Source of the DNA: Rhizobium album | Lineage (GTDB): Bacteria; Pseudomonadota; Alphaproteobacteria; Rhizobiales; Rhizobiaceae | Reading direction: 5' to 3' | Length of the DNA: 64,000 nt | Assembly (NCBI RefSeq): GCF_003122325.1 | Contig: NZ_QFBC01000009.1 | Location: 124,001-188,000, forward strand | Notes under the pieces: model-generated | Database searches by the model: none | What the model was told of the DNA's origin: nothing | What the model saw: the letters and a program-made list of their open reading frames with translations, nothing else | Program-made: the position numbers and the translations under genes | Shown: positions 16,442 through 24,407 of the stretch, piece after piece | Layout: every line of letters begins with the position of its first letter | How positions within the stretch are numbered: position 1 is the stretch's first letter

Positions 16442-17791
16442 TCAGGCCGCCTTGCTGAAGGTTCGCTGGCTGTCGGCGAGATAGCTGTCGAAGGTGGCGG
16501 CGACGGTGCGAACGAGGAAACGATAGGCGCCGTCGAGGCGGATCGTTCCATCCGCGAACGAAATCAATCCATCCGACGCCATGTCCCGCAGGCCGGGATT
16601 GGTTGCGAGCAGGAAATCGGCCGGGAACCCGTGCGCGGCCGAGATCGCCGGAATGTCGGCGCCGAAATCGCACATCAGCCGCTCGATGACATCGGCACGC
16701 AGCCTGTCTTCGCGCGTCAGGCTGTAGCCCTTGGCGGTCGGCAGTTCTCCCGAGGAGACCTTGCGGGCATAGAGGCCGGGCGGCACCTCGTTCTGCACGT
16801 AGCCGTTTGCCAGCCGCCCGATCGCCGACGCGCCGAAGCCGAGCAGCGCGTCGCAATTGTCGGTGGTGTATCCTTGGAAATTCCGTCTCAGGCGGCCGTT
16901 ATCGGCGGCGATGGCCAGTTCTTCGTCGGGTAGCGCAAAGTGATCGAGGCCGATGCGGCGATAACCGGCGCAGACGAGGTCAGCGGCGATCGCTTCCGCC
17001 TGGTCGTGACGCGCCTGGGCATCGGGCAGGGCCTTTTCGTCGATGAGGCGCTGATGTTTCTTGAAGCTCGGAATATGGGCATATCCGAAGACCGCGAATC
17101 GGTCCGGCCGCATGGCGACCGCCGCCCGCACCGTCTCGCGGCACGAGGCTACCGTCTGGTGCGGCAGGCCGTAGATCAGGTCGAAATTGATGCTTTCGAT
17201 GCCGTTGCGGCGCAGTGCCCCGACGGTTCCGGCCGTGGTTTCCTCCGACTGGATGCGGTTGATCGCCTTCTGGACGACGGGATCGAAGCTCTGCACCCCG
17301 AGGCTTGCCCGCGTCACGCCGCCTTCGCCGAGCGCTGCCGCCATTTCGGGATCGAGGGTGCGCGGATCGATTTCCACGGAGATGTTCGCGTGCCGGTGAA
17401 CGCTGTAGCGCCGCCGCAGCAGGCGCATGAGGCCTGAAAACTCCTCCGGCCGGATGATCGTCGGCGTGCCGCCGCCGAAATGGATCTCGCGCACGTCGAG
17501 GGCGCCATCGGCGTGTGTGGAAACCATTTCGATTTCCCGTTGCAGCACGTCGAGATAATCGAGGATCGGCTGGTCCTTTTCCGTGATGGTGGTGTGACAG
17601 CCGCAATACCAGCACATGGAACGACAGAACGGGATGTGCAGGTAGAGCGAGGTGGTGCCGGAGCCGATTCCGTGGATCCAGCCGGCATAGTCGGGTGCCG
17701 TTATGCCGTTGGAAAATTTCGGCGCAGTCGGGTAGCTGGTATATCGCGGCAGCCGCGCATCGCCATATTTTGCAATGATGTCGTCGGTCAT
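16442..17791 (-). CDS. hemN: Oxygen-independent coproporphyrinogen III oxidase
   Basis: HemN makes protoporphyrinogen IX without oxygen by radical SAM chemistry, giving haem for nitrite and NO respiration. The 449-residue protein has the CX3CX2C cluster site at C56, C60 and C63 (CRSMCWYC), the SAM-binding FGGGTPT, and the HemN tail. The ATG at 17791 was preferred because AGAGGA lies six bases upstream; seven more codons are open. An NnrR-type site lies about 57 bases before the start, so low-oxygen or NO induction is expected. Confidence 0.95.
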   Translation of the reverse strand: MTDDIIAKYGDARLPRYTSYPTAPKFSNGITAPDYAGWIHGIGSGTTSLYLHIPFCRSMCWYCGCHTTITEKDQPILDYLDVLQREIEMVSTHADGALDVREIHFGGGTPTIIRPEEFSGLMRLLRRRYSVHRHANISVEIDPRTLDPEMAAALGEGGVTRASLGVQSFDPVVQKAINRIQSEETTAGTVGALRRNGIESINFDLIYGLPHQTVASCRETVRAAVAMRPDRFAVFGYAHIPSFKKHQRLIDEKALPDAQARHDQAEAIAADLVCAGYRRIGLDHFALPDEELAIAADNGRLRRNFQGYTTDNCDALLGFGASAIGRLANGYVQNEVPPGLYARKVSSGELPTAKGYSLTREDRLRADVIERLMCDFGADIPAISAAHGFPADFLLATNPGLRDMASDGLISFADGTIRLDGAYRFLVRTVAATFDSYLADSQRTFSKAA

Positions 17792-17847
17792 CGGGTATCC
17801 TCTCTGATCCATGACCGACCTTCTAGACCGTCCTTGCGCTTCCCTCT

Positions 17848-17861
17848 TTGCCTTTGCTCAA
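17848..17861. promoter_or_regulatory. NnrR/FNR-type site upstream of hemN
   Basis: TTGCCTTTGCTCAA fits TTG-N8-CAA. It is placed 57 bases from the hemN start and overlaps an 11-bp palindrome (CTCAACTTGAG, 17857-17867). Confidence 0.65.
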
Positions 17862-17886
17862 CTTGAGGATTGATAATGCCGGAAGT

Positions 17887-17900
17887 TTGTTCCGGAGCAA
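17887..17900. promoter_or_regulatory. NnrR/FNR-type site upstream of the first DUF2249 gene
   Basis: TTGTTCCGGAGCAA fits TTG-N8-CAA with good symmetry. It ends 79 bases before the gene at 17980. Two such sites only 39 bases apart serve the divergent hemN and DUF2249 genes. Confidence 0.75.
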
Positions 17901-17979
17901 TGTCGGACGCCCGGATTGCTTCTAGGCTTGCCGATACGGACCATGCCGTTCGTGCCCAATTCCAAGCTTTGGAGCCGTC

Positions 17980-18246
17980 ATGACAAACACTATTCCCGAA
18001 ATCGACGTGCGGGTGATCCCGCCTGCACAACGCCATCCCTCCATCTTCGGCATGCTTGCGACGTTGACGCCGGGGGCGGCGATGCATGTGACCAGCGATC
18101 ACGATCCACGGCCGTTGCATTACCAGATTTCCAGCCGATTCCCGGATGAATTCGACTGGGAATATCTGCAGCAAGGCCCCGAGGTCTGGAAAGTGCAGAT
18201 CACCCGGGCCGAGAGCAGCGGCTGCGAGTGTTGCTGCGGCCACTAG
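17980..18246 (+). CDS. DUF2249 protein with Cys-rich tail
   Basis: This 88-residue protein is a single DUF2249 domain. The family has a SirA/TusA-like fold and often lies near denitrification or haem-copper genes; its role is unknown. It shows the family signature LTPGAAMHVTSDHDPRPLHY and ends in GCECCCGH, a cluster of four cysteines and a histidine that could bind metal or carry sulfur or iron. It is led by its own NnrR-type site and followed, after a repeat-like spacer, by the membrane-protein operon at 18360. It is the most likely metal or sulfur carrier of that set; that is inference. Confidence 0.8.
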   Translation: MTNTIPEIDVRVIPPAQRHPSIFGMLATLTPGAAMHVTSDHDPRPLHYQISSRFPDEFDWEYLQQGPEVWKVQITRAESSGCECCCGH

Positions 18247-18256
18247 GGCGTTTCCC

Positions 18257-18272
18257 GTGAACAGGGGTTCAC
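18257..18272. repeat. Inverted repeat at the head of a rhizobial-type intergenic element
   Basis: GTGAAC-AGGG-GTTCAC is a perfect 6-bp inverted repeat. It directly precedes the dispersed repeat copy at 18285 and may be part of the same element. Confidence 0.4.
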
Positions 18273-18284
18273 AGCAAATGCCTC

Positions 18285-18343
18285 ATCCTCTTGTTTTTAC
18301 CGCATTGTCCGGCGCCGAAGCGATGCCGCTGCGGCTGGAAATG
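18285..18343 (+). repeat. Intergenic repeat, copy A
   Basis: This 59-base segment matches 20741-20799 at 53 positions. It contains an imperfect hairpin (GCCGAAGCG, loop ATGC, CGCTGCGGC). It begins ATCCTCTTGTTTTT and ends CTGGAAATG. It resembles the short palindromic intergenic elements common in rhizobia. It ends 17 bases before the start of the membrane-protein gene, so it lies in that gene's leader. Confidence 0.7.
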
Positions 18344-18359
18344 CTTTAAGGAGGCGATC

Positions 18360-19706
18360 ATGCCCGGTGCTCCCATCTCGCGTTGGACGATGTCGTATTT
18401 CGCCGTCTCCCTTGTCTGCCTCCTGTCGGGACTGGCGGCGATGGGTTCGGGATTCGGCTTTCCCTCGGGGGATGTGGGCGCGCCGGATACGCTCGTCGTC
18501 GTCCATCTGCTGGCGATCGGCTGGCTGGGTCTGCTGTTTTGCGGCGCTTTGCTGCAATTCGTTCCCGTGCTCGCCGCCGCCAGGCCGCGCTTCGCATCCG
18601 TGGCGGCGCCCGCCCTCGTCATGCTGGTCTTCGGTCTTTCGGCTTTGCTGGCCGGTTTTCTGTCGCTCGGCGGCAGGGCGGGGTTCGACCTGGCGATCAT
18701 GCCGGTTGGGGCCGCCTTGCTGGTATCCGCCTTCATCGCCCTTGCCGTTTCTTATGCCGCGACGATTCTGTCCCGGCCCGAAATCGATCTTTCCGGAAAG
18801 CTCGTCCTGGTCGGTCTCGTCTCCCTCCTCGTCACCATCGCTCTCGGCGCGACATTCACCGGCGTCTTGAGCGGCATGCTGAGCACGGAATGGAGCGCGG
18901 AACTGCTGCTGAGGGGCTTGCCGGTCCACGCGTTTTCCGGTGTCGCCGGCTGGATGAGCATCACGGCGGTCGGCGTCAGCTATCGGCTGTTTTCCATGTT
19001 CATGCTGGCGCCGGAAAGCGGTTTTTCGACACGGCGCCTGATCGCCGGCCTTGTTGCCGCGCTTGCGATGCTTTGGGTGAGCCCCTTCGCCGCATTGGCC
19101 TATCCGGGCGCGGATGTGGCGGTGGAGTGGATCGCGGTCGCACTTTTCGCCGGGGCGCTGTTCGTTTATCTCTCGGACGTCTTCAGGATGGTCCGGTCGC
19201 GGCGACGCAAGACGCTTGAGCTCAATACGCTCGCCGGCGTCGGCTCCCTCGTTTACCTGCTTGCCGCGGTCGTCATGGTCGCAATGCATCAGCTTTTTCC
19301 CGACACACTCGCCTTCGGCCCCGCCGCGATCTATGCGCTGGCCATGGGCTGGCTGTCCGGGCTCGGGCTCGCACAGCTCTACAAGATCGTGCCGTTCGTG
19401 ACCTGGCTGGAAGCTTACGGGCCGGTGATGGGGCGTGCCGCCGTGCCGCGCGTTCAGGATCTGGTCCGGGAAAGCCGCGGCCGCTCCTGGTTCATCCTCT
19501 ACCATGCCGGCGTTCTGCTGGGCGTTGCCGGGCTGCTCTGCGGCGCGGAGCTCGCCTTCCACCTTGCAGCCTGGGTGGAATTTGCCGCGGTGGCCGGGCT
19601 GGCCGTCGAACTTTTTCACGCGCGGCGTCTGGGCTATGCTCCCGCCGACATCCGGCTTCCCAAGGGAGCCGTACGCCCGCATCTTCTCTTTGCCAATCAG
19701 ATCTAA
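18360..19706 (+). CDS. Polytopic membrane protein, haem-copper-oxidase-like, function unknown
   Basis: The 448-residue protein has about twelve membrane helices. Histidines H49 (VVVHLLAIGWLGLLFCGALL), H190 (LPVHAFSGVAGWMS), H310 (VAMHQLF) and H382 (ILYHAGVLLG) each lie in or at a helix and could bind haem. The helix text around H49 and H190 is like oxidase subunit I-type families, but the full NorB or CoxA ligand set is not present. AAGGAGG lies six bases before the ATG. It heads a tight operon with a DUF2249 protein and a DUF59 protein, inside the nitrite/NO island. It could be a membrane haem sensor, an electron carrier or an unusual NO-handling protein. Confidence 0.7.
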   Translation: MPGAPISRWTMSYFAVSLVCLLSGLAAMGSGFGFPSGDVGAPDTLVVVHLLAIGWLGLLFCGALLQFVPVLAAARPRFASVAAPALVMLVFGLSALLAGFLSLGGRAGFDLAIMPVGAALLVSAFIALAVSYAATILSRPEIDLSGKLVLVGLVSLLVTIALGATFTGVLSGMLSTEWSAELLLRGLPVHAFSGVAGWMSITAVGVSYRLFSMFMLAPESGFSTRRLIAGLVAALAMLWVSPFAALAYPGADVAVEWIAVALFAGALFVYLSDVFRMVRSRRRKTLELNTLAGVGSLVYLLAAVVMVAMHQLFPDTLAFGPAAIYALAMGWLSGLGLAQLYKIVPFVTWLEAYGPVMGRAAVPRVQDLVRESRGRSWFILYHAGVLLGVAGLLCGAELAFHLAAWVEFAAVAGLAVELFHARRLGYAPADIRLPKGAVRPHLLFANQI

Positions 19707-19718
19707 CGGAGTGAGCCG

Positions 19719-20231
19719 ATGGGCTTTGAATACAAGGAACTGGATGTGCGTCCCCTGCTGCAGGCGGGCGTGGAACCCTTTGTCGAGATCATGACCGCCG
19801 TGGACGGTCTGGGACCGGGGCAAGGCCTGCGTTTGCTGGCTCCCTTCAAGCCGCAGCCGCTCTTTTCGGTGATGGAGCGCAAGGGATATCTCTACGAATT
19901 GTCGGAACTGGAGGGAGGCGATTTTGAAGTGCGCTTCTTCCCGAAGAAACCCGAGGTTCTCGCCTCGGAAAATGCCGATGACGCCGACAACTGGCCGGAT
20001 CCGATGGTGGAACTGGATCTGACCGATCTCGATCCGCCGCAGCCGATGGTGAAGATCCTGCAGGCACTCGAATCGATGCCGGAGGGGACTGTGCTCTTTG
20101 CGGTTCTCAGCCGCGAGCCGGTTTTCCTGTTTCCCGAACTGGTGAAACGCGGCCATCAATGGGTCGGCAATTTCGACAAGGCGGGAACGGCGTTCCGTCT
20201 GATGATCCGGCGCGGAGGCGCGAAGCCGTGA
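19719..20231 (+). CDS. DUF2249 domain protein (170 aa)
   Basis: This soluble 170-residue protein contains two DUF2249-like halves. The first reads LDVRPLLQAGVEPFVEIMTA, then LLAPFKPQPLFSVMERKGY. The second is around LDLTDLDPPQPMVKILQALE, then LSREPVFLFPELVKRGH. The acidic linker (residues about 85-105, ENADDADNWPDP) separates them. It starts 12 bases after the membrane-protein gene and overlaps the DUF59 gene by four bases, so the three are translated together. It lacks the Cys-rich tail of the other DUF2249 protein. Function is unknown. Confidence 0.8.
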   Translation: MGFEYKELDVRPLLQAGVEPFVEIMTAVDGLGPGQGLRLLAPFKPQPLFSVMERKGYLYELSELEGGDFEVRFFPKKPEVLASENADDADNWPDPMVELDLTDLDPPQPMVKILQALESMPEGTVLFAVLSREPVFLFPELVKRGHQWVGNFDKAGTAFRLMIRRGGAKP

Positions 20232-20515
20232 CCTCCGCAACGCTTGTCTCCGACCGGATCGCCGCCGCGCTTTCGGACGTCATCGATCCGGAGATCGGTC
20301 GCAACGTCGTCGATATCGGCCTGATCTATTCTGCCGAGCTGATCGCGGAGGATCATCTCCTCATCCGCATGACGACGACGACGCGCGGCTGCCCGGCGAC
20401 CGGCTTCCTCGTCGATGCCGTGCGCGAGCGTGCGGCATCGGAGGGCCTGGCGCAGACCGTCGATGTCGAACTCACCTATGATCCGCCGTGGTCGCCGGAT
20501 ATGATGCGCTCCTGA
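20228..20515 (+). CDS. DUF59 (MIP18/SufT-like) metal-sulfur assembly protein
   Basis: DUF59 proteins such as SufT and PaaD help mature iron-sulfur or other metal sites. The 95-residue protein has the fold signature DVIDPEIGRNVVDIGLIYSA. It also has the family's conserved cysteine in TTRGCPATG and ends with the typical VELTYDPPWSPDMMRS. The GTG start at 20228 overlaps the preceding stop (GTGA). In this operon it most likely matures a metal centre of the membrane protein at 18360 or of another island enzyme; that is inference. Confidence 0.85.
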   Translation: MTSATLVSDRIAAALSDVIDPEIGRNVVDIGLIYSAELIAEDHLLIRMTTTTRGCPATGFLVDAVRERAASEGLAQTVDVELTYDPPWSPDMMRS

Positions 20516-20688
20516 AAACCGCAACCGGCCGCAGATGTCGGCCGGCACCGGGGTGTTTCCCTGAAACGCGCCGCCAACGGTCCGCCATCGCCGTGATGGG
20601 CGGATATGCAGACTGTCCCCGCAGGACATTTCCATGGCGGAGCGGTGCCTGCCTTCACAATCACAATCACAATCGACACGACAATGAC

Positions 20689-20726
20689 GGTGCCCCCGCC
20701 ACGCTTTACTCCGTGGCGGGGGCACC
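20689..20726. terminator. Strong bidirectional hairpin between DUF59 gene and nnrS
   Basis: GGTGCCCCCGCCACG pairs perfectly with its complement over 15 bp around an 8-nt loop. The flanking genes converge here. A (CACAAT)3 tandem repeat lies just before it, near 20656-20673. Otherwise 20516-20808 holds only this hairpin and repeat copy B. Confidence 0.8.
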
Positions 20727-20740
20727 TGACGTTGTGCTCT

Positions 20741-20799
20741 ATCCTCTTGTTTTTGCCGCCTTGTCCGGCGCCGAAGCGGTTTCGCTTCGGCTGGAAATG
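20741..20799 (+). repeat. Intergenic repeat, copy B
   Basis: This is the partner of 18285-18343 (53 of 59 bases identical). Its central hairpin is perfect: GCCGAAGCG, loop GTTT, CGCTTCGGC (20770-20791). Changes between copies fall mainly in the hairpin loop and one arm, as in other rhizobial palindromic elements. It ends nine bases from the nnrS stop. Confidence 0.7.
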
Positions 20800-20808
20800 T
20801 TCCTGTTG

Positions 20809-22032
20809 TCACTTGCCGATCGGCTGGCGACGTTTCTTGACCAGCATCGGCCCGTATTCGCAAAGATAGAGGCCGAAGGCGGACAGCCAGGTCAATCCCG
20901 CGATGGCATGGAGAAGGTTCGTCTGGTCGGGGAAGACCGAAGTGAGCGGGCGTACCAGCGCGCAGGCGACGATGGCGGCATAGGACAGGATCGTCATCGG
21001 CGAGGCGTGCAGTTCACGGCCGGTGTGGCCGCGGGTGGCACGCGTCATCACGGCCAGCATCATCGTCGCCACCGTTCCGATCGTCAGGACGTGCGTCGCG
21101 GCCGTTCCGTCCATCAGGCCCCCTGCCGACGCGGCCATCGCCAGGAAGCCGAGGGGAACGAACAGATAGGCGATGTGCAGGATGAAAACGATCGGCTCGG
21201 CGAACGTCGCCCATCCGCGCCAGCGATAGAGCCGGGCCGCCTGCAATATGGCTGCCGCGCCTGCGGCAAGGCTTGTCAGCGGCGTCTCCGGGCCGAATGC
21301 CCAGGCCAGCAGCGCGGCGACCGAAACGGCGATGGTTGCGGTGTCGAACCGGTTGAAAGGGGTCGGGAACCGTGTCGTATCCTGTTTTGCCAGCCAGTTG
21401 CGTGTGAAGCTCGGCAGGATGCGGCCGCCGACGATGATCACCAGCCCGATATAGGCTGCGATGGCGAATCGAGGGCTGAAATCGGGGGCGCCCTTGAGAA
21501 TGGTCTCGGCGTGAAAGCAGATATTCGCCGCCGCCAGCACGCCGAGTCCGGCCACCACTTTGAGGTCCTTCCATTTTTTCCCCGCCACGATTTCCCGCAC
21601 GCAGATGAACAGCAGCGTCGGCAGGAAAATCGAATCGATGGCCGCCGCGAGGATGTTTCCCGTCAGGTGCGGCCCGAGCATGGCGAGGCGGCCGATAACC
21701 CAGAGCGAGAAAAGCAGGATGAGCGGCCGGCCGGAGACAGGAAGCCTTCCCGTCCAGTTGGGAACGGCGGTCAGCAGGAAGCCCGCCAGCACGGCGCTGG
21801 CGAAGCCGAAGAGCATTTCATGCTGGTGCCATGCGTGGGCGCCATATCCCTCGGCAAGATCGAGGCGCCCCGTCAGGGCGAGAATCCAGAGGCACATCGC
21901 GGTGCAGGCCCAGACCGCCGCCCCGAGGAAAAAAGGTCTAAATCCGTAGGAAAACAGTATTGGTCCGGTGGTGGAAAGTCCGCGCGGAACGGCTCCGCGT
22001 CGAGGCGAAGCGATCTGATCTGCATTACCCAT
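20809..22032 (-). CDS. nnrS: NnrS, haem/copper membrane protein of NO metabolism
   Basis: NnrS is a twelve-helix inner-membrane haem and copper protein linked to NO tolerance in denitrifiers. The 407-residue protein has the family N-terminus (LFSYGFRPFFLGAAVWA), the histidine-rich loop GAHAWHQHEMLFGFASA, VVIAGFLLTAVPNWTG-like text (FLLTAVPNWTGRLPVSG), and HVLTIGTVATMMLAVMTRAT followed by RGHTGR. The ATG at 22032 faces nirK, and one of two NnrR-type sites between them lies 54 bases upstream. Confidence 0.93.
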   Translation of the reverse strand: MGNADQIASPRRGAVPRGLSTTGPILFSYGFRPFFLGAAVWACTAMCLWILALTGRLDLAEGYGAHAWHQHEMLFGFASAVLAGFLLTAVPNWTGRLPVSGRPLILLFSLWVIGRLAMLGPHLTGNILAAAIDSIFLPTLLFICVREIVAGKKWKDLKVVAGLGVLAAANICFHAETILKGAPDFSPRFAIAAYIGLVIIVGGRILPSFTRNWLAKQDTTRFPTPFNRFDTATIAVSVAALLAWAFGPETPLTSLAAGAAAILQAARLYRWRGWATFAEPIVFILHIAYLFVPLGFLAMAASAGGLMDGTAATHVLTIGTVATMMLAVMTRATRGHTGRELHASPMTILSYAAIVACALVRPLTSVFPDQTNLLHAIAGLTWLSAFGLYLCEYGPMLVKKRRQPIGK

Positions 22033-22085
22033 GTCTTGTCTCCATTCTATGGAAAGACAATAGAAGGAGGAAAGCTGCCCCCTCT

Positions 22086-22099
22086 TTGCGGAATGTCAA
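22086..22099. promoter_or_regulatory. NnrR/FNR-type site, nnrS side
   Basis: TTGCGGAATGTCAA fits TTG-N8-CAA with a TTGCG half like the perfect site at 10592. It is 54 bases from nnrS. Confidence 0.7.
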
Positions 22100-22127
22100 A
22101 AAGAATGCGAACTTTACTTTGTCGATG

Positions 22128-22141
22128 TTGTTCCAGCACAA
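22128..22141. promoter_or_regulatory. NnrR/FNR-type site, nirK side
   Basis: TTGTTCCAGCACAA fits TTG-N8-CAA and lies about 76 bases before the nirK start, a usual distance for activation from -41.5. Confidence 0.75.
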
Positions 22142-22216
22142 AGAGAGTTTTCCGGCTCGGGAATATTTTCTGAATGAAAGAACGAAGAACACTCGTTCTC
22201 AACCAGGAGAAGTCCG

Positions 22217-23353
22217 ATGAGCAGCCAATTTTCGATGACGAGACGCTCGATTCTTGCTGGGGCCGCCTTTGCGGGAGTTATGACCCCGCTTGTGGTTGCT
22301 TCGGCGGCAGGCGCAAACGAAGAGCCCATTCTCGTCAAGGCGACGACAACAGACATCGAAGGCCTCGAACGCGTCAAGCTCGAGCTGGTCAACCCTCCCT
22401 TCGTCCACAAGCACACCCAGAAGGCGGAAGGCGGTCCGAAGATCTACGAAGTTACGCTCAACATCGAGGAGAAGAAGATCGTCGTCGACGACGCCGGCAC
22501 GGAGGTCCACGCCATGACCTTCAACGGAACGGTTCCCGGTCCGATGATCGTCGTGCACCAGGGCGACTATGTGGAAGTGACGCTGGTCAATCCCGAGACC
22601 AACGAGTTGCAGCACAACATCGACTTCCATGCGGCCACCGGTGCGCTTGGGGGCGGCGCGCTGACGGTGGTCAACCCGGGTGAGAAAGCGGTGATGCGCT
22701 TCAAGGCCACCAAGGCCGGCGTCTTCGTCTATCATTGCGCACCTCCCGGCATGGTGCCTTGGCACGTCACTTCGGGCATGAACGGCGCCATTACCGTGTT
22801 GCCCCGTGACGGCCTGAAGGACCATCAAGGCAAGGACCTCGTCTACGACCGCGTCTATTACGTCGGCGAACAGGATTTCTACGTGCCGCGTGATGCCGAC
22901 GGAAACTACAAGAAATACGAGAGCCATGGCGACGCCTATGCCGATGTCCTCGAGGTGATGAAGACACTGACGCCGAGCCACATCGTCTTCAACGGCGCAG
23001 TCGGCGCCTTGACCGGCGCCAATGCACTCAAGGCCAAGGTCGGCGAAAAGGTGCTGATCCTGCATTCGCAGGCGAACCGGGATACCCGCCCGCACCTCAT
23101 CGGCGGCCACGGCGACTACGTCTGGGCGACCGGCAAATTCGCCAACCCGCCGGACCTCGACCAGGAGACCTGGTTCATCCCGGGCGGCGCGGCAGGAGCG
23201 GCTTTCTACACCTTCCACCAGCCGGGCATCTACGCCTATGTCAACCATAACCTGATCGAAGCCTTCGAGAAGGGCGCGGCGGCACATTTCAAGGTCGAAG
23301 GCGAATGGAACAACGACCTGATGACGGCGATCATGACCCCGAACAATCATTGA
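22217..23353 (+). CDS. nirK: Copper-containing nitrite reductase
   Basis: NirK reduces nitrite to NO in the periplasm as a trimer with type 1 and type 2 copper. The 378-residue precursor has a Tat-type signal ([14 protein letters not shown], then a hydrophobic run to about residue 33). Copper sites are visible: NIDFHAATG gives the catalytic Asp and a histidine, [14 protein letters not shown] gives type 1 Cys, His and Met with the adjacent type 2 histidine, and [15 protein letters not shown] holds the third type 2 ligand. AGGAG precedes the ATG. It is followed by nirV after a hairpin. No azurin or pseudoazurin gene is in the window. Confidence 0.97.
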   Translation: MSSQFSMTRRSILAGAAFAGVMTPLVVASAAGANEEPILVKATTTDIEGLERVKLELVNPPFVHKHTQKAEGGPKIYEVTLNIEEKKIVVDDAGTEVHAMTFNGTVPGPMIVVHQGDYVEVTLVNPETNELQHNIDFHAATGALGGGALTVVNPGEKAVMRFKATKAGVFVYHCAPPGMVPWHVTSGMNGAITVLPRDGLKDHQGKDLVYDRVYYVGEQDFYVPRDADGNYKKYESHGDAYADVLEVMKTLTPSHIVFNGAVGALTGANALKAKVGEKVLILHSQANRDTRPHLIGGHGDYVWATGKFANPPDLDQETWFIPGGAAGAAFYTFHQPGIYAYVNHNLIEAFEKGAAAHFKVEGEWNNDLMTAIMTPNNH

Positions 23354-23364
23354 TCGCCAATACA

Positions 23365-23389
23365 GTCCGCGCCGCTTTGCGGCGCGGAC
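23365..23389 (+). other. Hairpin between nirK and nirV
   Basis: GTCCGCGCCGC and its complement make an 11-bp perfect stem with a TTT loop, 12 bases after the nirK stop. With no T tract after it, it likely protects nirK mRNA or partly limits nirV transcription. Confidence 0.6.
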
Positions 23390-23427
23390 ACCCTCACAAG
23401 CATGCCATATAAAGCGGGGATATCCCC

Positions 23428-24381
23428 ATGGCTGAACATGCAAAAAAACACGGCGTATCGCTTCTCTCGATTGCAATCCCGTTTGCGACCGTCATCGGAT
23501 TTTCAGCAGGAATTGCCGGCCAGCTCGGCTATCTTGAAAGGACGGCAACTACCACGTCGGCTGAGCTGGCGCAAACCGTAACGGTTCCCGCCAACAGCTT
23601 CGCCTACCGGGCCGATGGCGAATTCTACAAGAACGGCTTCGCGGTGGATGGGCCGATGATCGAAAAAACCGTCTCGGCCGGGCTCACCATCATGAAATAT
23701 CAGGTCAGCGAAGCCGAATACGGACGATGCGTCGAAGACGGAGCGTGCGGGGCAATCCCGCCGGCCCATGTTCACGGCAGTGCCTTTCCGGCAACCGGCG
23801 TCAGTTATGACGATGCGACGGCCTATGCGCGCTGGTTCAGCAAGAAGACCGGCGAGGCATGGGGTCTCCCCACTCACGAACAGATCGCTTTTGCGGCAGG
23901 CAGCAAGTTCCCCGACGACGCACTCGGCGTCGATCCGGATAGCCGCAACCCCGCCCTGCGGTGGCTGGCGGACTATGAGCGCGAAGTGCGCCGGAAGGCG
24001 GAGGGCGATCCGGAGCCGAAGGTCCGGGGACATTTCGGCGAAAACGAATACGGACTGGCCGATTTCGGCGGCAATGTCTGGGAATGGACCACGACATGCC
24101 ACCGCCGGGTCGACCTGGCCGGGGCGGCGCCGGCAAAAACCAGTTCCATTTGCGGAATTTATGTAACCGTCGGCCAGCACAATTCGCCGATGAGTTCTTT
24201 CGTCCGCGACCCGAAGACGGGGGGATGTGCGGTCGGAACCCCGCCCGCCAATCTCGGCTTCCGGCTGGTCCGGGACGATCGCTGGTATGCAAGCGTCGTC
24301 ATGCGGTTGCGCGACCGCGGCATAATCTCCCAGTGGCTTGCCGCTGAGACCACAGTTGGTAAACTGTCGGCCGAGCGATAG
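23428..24381 (+). CDS. nirV: NirV, formylglycine-generating enzyme-like protein
   Basis: nirV is regularly found beside nirK. Its SUMF1-like domain suggests a role in nitrite reductase maturation, though none is proven. The 317-residue protein has an N-terminal membrane or signal segment (residues about 10-30). The SUMF1 fold follows: KYQVSEAEYGRCVEDGACG, PATGVSYDDATAYARWFSKK, and FGENEYGLADFGGNVWEWT near residue 210, and GFRLVRDD near the end. It is followed 26 bases later by nnrR. Confidence 0.92.
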   Translation: MAEHAKKHGVSLLSIAIPFATVIGFSAGIAGQLGYLERTATTTSAELAQTVTVPANSFAYRADGEFYKNGFAVDGPMIEKTVSAGLTIMKYQVSEAEYGRCVEDGACGAIPPAHVHGSAFPATGVSYDDATAYARWFSKKTGEAWGLPTHEQIAFAAGSKFPDDALGVDPDSRNPALRWLADYEREVRRKAEGDPEPKVRGHFGENEYGLADFGGNVWEWTTTCHRRVDLAGAAPAKTSSICGIYVTVGQHNSPMSSFVRDPKTGGCAVGTPPANLGFRLVRDDRWYASVVMRLRDRGIISQWLAAETTVGKLSAER

Positions 24382-24407
24382 GTTTTTACTGGAGGTTGGA
24401 GTTTCCG

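Noticed and set aside
18297-20240. A 647-codon open frame on the minus strand opposite the membrane-protein and DUF2249 genes
   Set aside because: It is rich in Arg, His, Gln and Glu with no family signature, has no ribosome site, and mirrors genes with strong evidence. High GC content keeps such antisense frames open. Similar long shadows at 12183-13655, 25346-27259, 31333-33366, 41020-42846, 48263-50341, 51586-53334 and 59431-61359 were left out for the same reason.
20633-20686. His-Asn repeats (HNHNHN) in one reading frame, like a metal-binding peptide
   Set aside because: The frame has no start with a ribosome site and the text comes from a simple CACAAT repeat.
22217-24381. An azurin or pseudoazurin gene expected beside nirK
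   Set aside because: No small type 1 copper protein gene is present anywhere in the window; the donor must be coded elsewhere or be a cytochrome c.
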